Below, piece after piece: positions 6,276 through 10,027 of a DNA stretch of 10,027 bases. The notes beneath the pieces were generated by a model. The model was given only the letters and a program-made list of their open reading frames with translations. It was not told the origin of the DNA and ran no database searches. Both the position numbers and the translations under genes were made by a program. Each line of letters starts with the position of its first letter. Positions within the stretch are counted from its first letter, which is position 1. Origin of the DNA: Candidatus Bipolaricaulota bacterium (GTDB taxonomy: Bacteria > Bipolaricaulota > Bipolaricaulia > UBA7950 > UBA9294); NCBI GenBank assembly GCA_023132545.1, contig JAGLYB010000056.1:1-10027 (forward strand), written 5' to 3'.

Positions 6276-6508
6276 TTCGCAAAGAAGTGTACAGGCGCGG
6301 TGCGCCGGAGGTTGACCCAGGCGTAATGACGCGAGGCGAGCAATGTCCCTACGCCAGTGCGCGCATCCGACACCCAGTTGCCGAACCTGTTGACTTGGCT
6401 GCGATTGGCCAGCATGCGAGAGTAGAGCCAAGACGTGTAACGTTTGCTTTAAGTATGCGGCGGCGTGAGATACTGCCGTTATGGATCAACCACGGAGGGT
6501 GGCCTGTC
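6276..6508. other. Divergent control region between two exported-protein genes
   Basis: This 233-base spacer should hold both promoters, but no clear -35/-10 pair was found on either strand. GGCGC-GGT-GCGCC (6294-6306) forms a tight hairpin just upstream of the minus-strand start. GGAGGGT (6494-6500) is the ribosome binding site of the plus-strand gene. Confidence 0.35.
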
Positions 6509-7183
6509 ATGCAGACGAATTGGAGAGCGTCAATCGCTGCTTTGCTTCTCATGCCTTTGGTCGGCACAGTAACACTAATGGGTACGGCTTCGAACTCCGA
6601 TCAGTCGCAAATCGAGATATTGCAGGTGCTGCGGGTTTCGGGCTGGGACAATACGGCAGATTGGCATACCTACCAGAACAACGAGTACGGATTCCAAATC
6701 AAGTATCCGCCCCATTTCGATTTGGCGGAGGATGCCAACGCACTGGTAGCATCGGGAGCAGTGGTCACATTCATTCCTGCCTACGACGCCTCGATCGATG
6801 GAACGGGAGCCAAGACGAACCTCATAGCGTTCTCTGTGACGGTTGGTGTGACGGATTGCCTACTAGCTCCGTCACAGGGAGGTGTGGTCTGTCTTACACA
6901 CGTCTCAGAACACGAACTGAATGAGTCGCGCGATATGGGCCATACTCGCTTTGCCAAGAGCTACTCATCGGAAGGAGCTGCGGGGAATCGCTATGAGATG
7001 TTCAGCTATTTCACGGACTGTGAGGACAGCCGCTACGAGATCGCCTTGTTTGTGCACTCTGGCAATCCTGGCTGTTACGCACCAGATGCCATCACGATTT
7101 TCAATCCAGCTGAAATCGCTTGTCTCTTCGAGATGATGGTGGCAACATTTCTGCCCGCCGAACGCTGCTATGTTTCCCTTTGA
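6509..7183 (+). CDS. Exported protein with a PsbP-like YGFxIxYP motif
   Basis: A 224-residue protein. The frame is open from 6287, but the ATG at 6509 is chosen because GGAGGGT lies about eight bases upstream and residues 1-28 form a signal peptide (RASIAALLLMPLVGTVTLMGTA). Early in the mature part YQNNEYGFQIKYP (55-67) matches the N-terminal motif of PsbP-like and other small secreted alpha/beta proteins. Six Cys (117, 128, 171, 189, 205, 220) are all in the mature part and could form disulfides. The C-terminal segment, INPAEI-like then FEMMVATF, looks like a closing helix. Function unknown; it is probably periplasmic or surface-exposed. Its last 16 bases overlap the convergent GRAM-domain gene. 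Confidence 0.7.
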   Translation: MQTNWRASIAALLLMPLVGTVTLMGTASNSDQSQIEILQVLRVSGWDNTADWHTYQNNEYGFQIKYPPHFDLAEDANALVASGAVVTFIPAYDASIDGTGAKTNLIAFSVTVGVTDCLLAPSQGGVVCLTHVSEHELNESRDMGHTRFAKSYSSEGAAGNRYEMFSYFTDCEDSRYEIALFVHSGNPGCYAPDAITIFNPAEIACLFEMMVATFLPAERCYVSL

Positions 7184-7497
7184 GCTTCGATAGCTGCAGC
7201 CCACGCATGCCGACCGAACAGGACAAAACGGTATTCTCTCCCCTGCTGTGTGAAAACCGCAAGGGAGTTGGGGAATAGCGGAAGGAGCCCCAAGAACTTC
7301 GTCCAGCATGGACGTGATGCCTGAATGCTTGGGAGTTCGATCTCTGTTACGCCTCTCTGAACATTGAATTTGTGTGCCTCAAAGAGGAGCCGCTGGTTAG
7401 TCAAGCGAAGTCTGCCACCTACGGTCTCAATGTTCTTCTGAAGGCTGGCAGCCCCTTCTTTGATCACTTGCTCGCTCTGCCTCAGTTCAGTCCTCAT
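7168..7497 (-). CDS. GRAM/PH-like domain protein
   Basis: A 109-residue cytoplasmic protein. The frame is open to 7575, but the ATG at 7497 is chosen because AAGGAG (reverse complement of 7506-7511) sits eight bases upstream. The body fits a single GRAM domain: EQVIKEGAASL near the start, GGRLRLTNQRLLFE (a 'gxlyLTnkRlvF'-type strand pair), a variable loop, IELPSIQ, then REYRFVLFGRHAWAAAIEA forming the last strand and helix. Known of the family: GRAM/PH-like folds bind lipids or proteins; bacterial single-domain forms have no fixed role. The gene stands alone, convergent with the exported-protein gene and sharing 16 bases with its end, so the two messages are antisense at their 3' ends. Confidence 0.75.
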   Translation of the reverse strand: MRTELRQSEQVIKEGAASLQKNIETVGGRLRLTNQRLLFEAHKFNVQRGVTEIELPSIQASRPCWTKFLGLLPLFPNSLAVFTQQGREYRFVLFGRHAWAAAIEAQRET

Positions 7498-8103
7498 ATC
7501 GCGTGCTCCTTGCCCAACGAGGTTAACCATAACCACAGCCGGATCCCCGGCCAAGCCAATGGCCTGATGCAGCAAGCGTCAGGCGGTGCTCTGCCGCCAA
7601 ATGCAATCTGCAGGACAAAAATTGCCTCGGGTTGATGATTGAGTGGTAGAATGCTGTTTGGAACGGAGTCTTGATGTGCCTTGAACCTGGCAGATCGACC
7701 CTGGTGCGCGCGATCAGCTTCTCTTGGTGACTGTGAGCGTCTGTTGAATTATGGAGCCTTGGGGACCGTGAGAATCGCACAGTTAGCTGTTTCATCGTGG
7801 CGATGTACATCACCTTTAGCGAGCAGTAGTGTGCGAAAAGCCTGTTGGGATCACGAGACGGCTCTCTCATACCTCTTTCCACGGCTCCAGATATTGACTC
7901 TACTTGTAGACCGATTTCAGGGATGGGCGTCACTCGTCAGTTGAGAATACGGATGCACCGTACTTGCGTCTCTAAAGGCGGAGGGACGGGAGTAGGTCAT
8001 ACAGGGATTCATTCCCGCCCCACCGAAAAGGATACACTGACAGCGTAGAGTTTCATCCGGATGCTCGTCAAGTCCAGGCTCTTCCCGCAGAGGAGAATTC
8101 TCG
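7498..8103. other. Long intergenic stretch without a gene
   Basis: These 606 bases carry only short open frames with no ribosome binding site or recognisable protein. Structures seen: GGCGG/CCGCC hairpin (7582-7586 and 7594-7598), and two 10-bp palindromes, CATCCGGATG (8054-8063) and GAGAATTCTC (8093-8102), just past the stop of the minus-strand gene at 8104. None has a T tail, so no terminator can be named. A promoter for the GRAM gene should lie at the left end; a weak candidate only was seen. Confidence 0.4.
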
Positions 8104-8874
8104 TTAGTCTTTCTTATTCTGCCCCTTGTTATCCTTCTCCGGCTTGTCAGGCTTCTTCGAGGAAGCAGCAGCACTCTCATTCTTTCCCTTGCCAGTAGCC
8201 TGATTAGCTGCTTGTCCAGGTGAGGTTTCTTCGACAGCAAGAAGCTCAACAAGAAGCGAGATCTGTTCATCAGGATCCAAGCCTGATCGCAAAGCATCTT
8301 TGGCAACTCGAACGATAATGCCCGGAGGCGTGCCTGTTTGGACTGCGATCTCGATTTGAGCGAACAGCGTTCCGGAATCCGTCTGAACATACCCGGCCTT
8401 GACAGCTGCATTCCAGATCGCGTTCAGTGTTCCTGGCGGAGTAGCTTGCTCATCCAACAAAGCTGCAAGAGCTTCGAGCGGAGCACCTTCTTCCAGAGCC
8501 ACAGCTAGAACTGAAACCGCACCTTCTGCGTCGATCATGGATGCGTTGATAGCATTCAAGACCATAATCAGCGCTGATTGCACGATCGCTTCACCCTCAG
8601 GATCGCTCCCGTCGAGAGACTGTACTCCCGCCACTGTAAGGATCTGCATCGCCTGCTCGTCGGTCAAGAATCCACCGGCACCCGCTGTCTCGAGCAAATC
8701 AAGAAGCAATGCTTGCTCAGTGAATGCCCCACAGCCCTCGACGATACCTGCAGCACCAGGCAACGTGTGCGAATCTGTCTGCACTTCCTCTCCTAGAGCG
8801 ACAACACCGAGAGAAAGAACAAGGACTCCTACCAGAAGAGAGATCGTCGAGACCTTGATTCGTTTAGCGATCAT
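8104..8874 (-). CDS. Secreted helical-repeat protein with a Lys-rich tail
   Basis: A 256-residue protein. The ATG at 8874 has AAGGAGG eight bases upstream. Residues 1-28 are a signal peptide (MIAKRIKVS, then a hydrophobic core ending VVALG). Residues 50-215 are Ala/Leu-rich and predicted all-helical, with an internal repeat: TPPG at 145-148 and 182-185, each followed by a helix of similar pattern (NAIWNAAVKAGY and RVAKDALRSGL), and DEQ-type helix starts at 72 and 202. Residues 217-256 are a disordered, strongly basic tail with many Lys, Asp, Ser and Asn. A single Cys (48) makes disulfide bonding within the chain impossible. The design suggests a surface protein whose tail binds cell-wall polymer or nucleic acid, which is inference. 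I recognise no family. The subtilase upstream on the same strand is 352 bases away. Confidence 0.75.
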   Translation of the reverse strand: MIAKRIKVSTISLLVGVLVLSLGVVALGEEVQTDSHTLPGAAGIVEGCGAFTEQALLLDLLETAGAGGFLTDEQAMQILTVAGVQSLDGSDPEGEAIVQSALIMVLNAINASMIDAEGAVSVLAVALEEGAPLEALAALLDEQATPPGTLNAIWNAAVKAGYVQTDSGTLFAQIEIAVQTGTPPGIIVRVAKDALRSGLDPDEQISLLVELLAVEETSPGQAANQATGKGKNESAAASSKKPDKPEKDNKGQNKKD

Positions 8875-9226
8875 TGCGTTTGCCTCCTTGAGATCTAAGA
8901 CTCTTTGCCTCGCTAGTCAGCAGAGACCCATCGAGACATCCTCTTTCCATGTGCAGAGTAGTGCACGCATATGTCGCCATCGTGAAGATAGCATGGAGAT
9001 ACACACACACACTGCCAAGCCCGGGGCTCTAATCACCAGATTACGAATGGCGTAATTTGGAGCCTGAGGAACTATATGTAGAACTCGCGTCGTTTCAGTT
9101 GCGCAGTAGGCTCCGCTAATAAATCGCTAAGAGCCCATATTGAAGGCCTCGTTTGAGCGAATGCTCCCAAGAAGGACTCAGTGGAACCAGTCTCAGATGA
9201 TTAGGTCAGTTACTCGCTCACGGTCA
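8875..9226. other. Spacer between protease and secreted-protein genes
   Basis: No gene seen. It holds an (AC)6 run (9001-9012) and a gapped dyad GTGCA-N6-TGCAC (8951-8966) about 80 bases before the minus-strand start at 8874. The dyad's half-sites equal those of the palindrome at 1443, but the spacing differs (six bases instead of two). A minus-strand hairpin GAGC-ATTC-GCTC lies near 9157-9168 with no T tail. Promoter boxes for the 8874 gene are not clear. Confidence 0.4.
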
Positions 9227-10027
9227 TCACGGATTCTCGATGCTGGAGCAAGTACTCACGTTGGCACTTGAGTTGTAGATCCACTTTGGCTTTGTCACAA
9301 CATCAACGCAAAATACAAACGTCGTTCCCGAGGCCGGATTACGTAATTTGTCAGATCTGAATGAGACCTGCCCGTCTTCGCCAGTGAGCCCTGATGCGAC
9401 ACCACTTGTAGCGCCTTCCCAGTGGCCAACTACGGTTGCACCTTCGACGGATGCAGCGTATTCATCGGCAATCGTCACATTGACCTGCGCACGGACCCAA
9501 GGACCTCTAATCACCAGTGAGGAAACCATGTCCGAGATGTGCATCAGACCCGCAGGGGGAGGTGGAATCTCAAACCCGCAAGCACCATCAGCATTCACCA
9601 AACCGTGGCCATATTTAGGATCCCAACCAGATGCTCCGAGATCTTCGGATGTTGAGCTCAGGGTGTTGCGGATCTCAACGGGTTGAGTCACTCCTGAGGC
9701 GATCAGAAGCACCACTGTACCTGCGATGTGTGGAGCCGACATAGAGGTCCCACTCATCGTCGCATAGTTTCCACTCAGGTACGTGGAACGGATGCTCGCA
9801 CCTGGGCCAGCTAACTCCACGGTTTCCCCTGTGCTCGACCAGCGAGGGCGCTCATCCGAGTCGTCGGTTGCCGATACCGCGATTACCGAGGGATACACCG
9901 CGGGAGCTCCGACGTTGTTACCTCTGCCAGGCGGATTGCCGCTATTGCCAGCGGCCGCAACCAGCACCACTCCGGCGCTATAGGCTTGTTGGCAAGCAAT
10001 CTCCAGGCTCGTGCTTGTTCCTCCGCT
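9227..10027 (-). CDS. Subtilisin-like (S8) serine protease, 5' part outside the window
   Basis: 266 residues are visible; the frame runs off the right edge, so the signal peptide, the Asp and His of the catalytic triad and most of the fold are not seen. Residue 28 is the oxyanion-hole Asn (AAAGNSG), and residue 95 is the catalytic Ser in GTSMSAPHIAG. YGHGLVNADGA (about 139-149) closes the peptidase domain. A linker with four prolines (EIPPPP) follows. Residues 160-266 form a beta-rich Ig-like domain (MHISDM, WVRAQVNVTIADE, VEGATVVGHWEG, GEDGQVSF, FVFCVDVV), a tail often found on secreted bacterial subtilases. A start at the internal GTG at 9970 is rejected, because the family sequence continues upstream (SGGTSTSLEIACQQAYSAG). 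It is presumably secreted and degrades extracellular protein; the tail may serve folding or surface attachment. Confidence 0.9.
   Translation of the reverse strand, partial: SGGTSTSLEIACQQAYSAGVVLVAAAGNSGNPPGRGNNVGAPAVYPSVIAVSATDDSDERPRWSSTGETVELAGPGASIRSTYLSGNYATMSGTSMSAPHIAGTVVLLIASGVTQPVEIRNTLSSTSEDLGASGWDPKYGHGLVNADGACGFEIPPPPAGLMHISDMVSSLVIRGPWVRAQVNVTIADEYAASVEGATVVGHWEGATSGVASGLTGEDGQVSFRSDKLRNPASGTTFVFCVDVVTKPKWIYNSSANVSTCSSIENP

Noticed and set aside
6287..6508. Longer N-terminus for the exported protein starting at 6287
   Set aside because: It would put 74 charged residues before a clear signal peptide and overlaps the divergent promoter region; the ATG at 6509 has a good ribosome binding site.
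578..7902. TTGACTCTA at 578, 5633 and 7894, all in gene-free stretches
   Set aside because: No -10 box follows at the right distance in any of the three and the flanks do not match; probably chance.
8951..8966. GTGCA-N6-TGCAC as a third site of the TGTGCATATGCA operator
   Set aside because: The half-sites match but are four bases further apart, which changes their helical phase, and the gene is unrelated; kept only as a note in the spacer entry.
9001..9012. (AC)6 microsatellite as a phase-variation switch
   Set aside because: It is outside any gene, more than 120 bases from the nearest start, and only six units long.
8399..9055. A 218-codon open frame on + running antisense to the secreted-protein gene
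   Set aside because: Its sequence is Ser/Thr/Ala-rich shadow coding, it lacks a ribosome binding site, and the minus-strand frame has a signal peptide and a strong Shine-Dalgarno.
9027..9517. 13-base exact repeat CTCTAATCACCAG at 9027-9039 and 9505-9517, suggesting a decayed copy of the protease tail in the spacer
   Set aside because: A few such matches are expected by chance in 10 kb, and the flanking translation does not match the Ig-like domain beyond four or five residues.
1..10027. tRNA, rRNA, CRISPR array, insertion sequence or attachment site
   Set aside because: No cloverleaf with CCA-type ends, no spaced direct repeats, no transposase or integrase and no terminal inverted repeats with target duplication were seen on either strand.

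Overview
The window looks like part of the chromosome of an anaerobic or facultatively anaerobic bacterium, probably from a little-cultured lineage. The basis is an Rnf-type ferredoxin subunit, a cluster built on DUF5320 proteins and a radical SAM enzyme, clear AGGAGG-type ribosome binding sites, and exported proteins with few recognisable relatives. The phylum cannot be fixed from this sequence; Bipolaricaulota-like bacteria are a guess only. I see no rRNA, tRNA, CRISPR array, insertion sequence or phage gene.

Left part (1-5399, all on +). The window opens inside the 3' end of an rnfB-like gene, followed by a strong hairpin terminator (501-547). A fresh promoter with TTGACA at 723 then drives a redox/metal-cofactor-like cluster. 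It holds a short DUF5320 protein (796-1038), a second DUF5320 gene broken by frameshifts (1086-1417), a COG0731-type radical SAM enzyme (1547-2530), an FAD/NAD disulfide-reductase-family oxidoreductase (2638-4008) and a major facilitator transporter (4182-5399). The same near-palindrome, TAyTGTGCATATGCA, sits over the -10 region before the first DUF5320 gene and again before the radical SAM gene, so the two units may share a repressor. The oxidoreductase appears to carry an in-frame insertion of about 15 codons whose DNA is itself a long hairpin.

Middle (5400-8103). This part is gene-poor. Two small exported proteins of unknown function are divergently arranged (5778-6275 on - and 6509-7183 on +). 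A GRAM/PH-like domain protein (7168-7497 on -) converges on the second and overlaps it by 16 bases. About 380 and 606 bases on either side hold no convincing gene.

Right part (8104-10027, both on -). A secreted helical protein with internal TPPG-marked repeats and a lysine-rich tail (8104-8874) lies downstream of the 3' part of a secreted subtilisin-like protease with a C-terminal Ig-like domain (9227 to the window edge). A 352-base spacer separates them, so they are probably transcribed separately.

How the genes may work together: the rnfB end and the DUF5320/radical SAM/flavoprotein/MFS group suggest electron transfer and cofactor handling in the cytoplasm and membrane. The right half encodes cell-surface or secreted products. 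Nothing in the sequence ties the two halves together.
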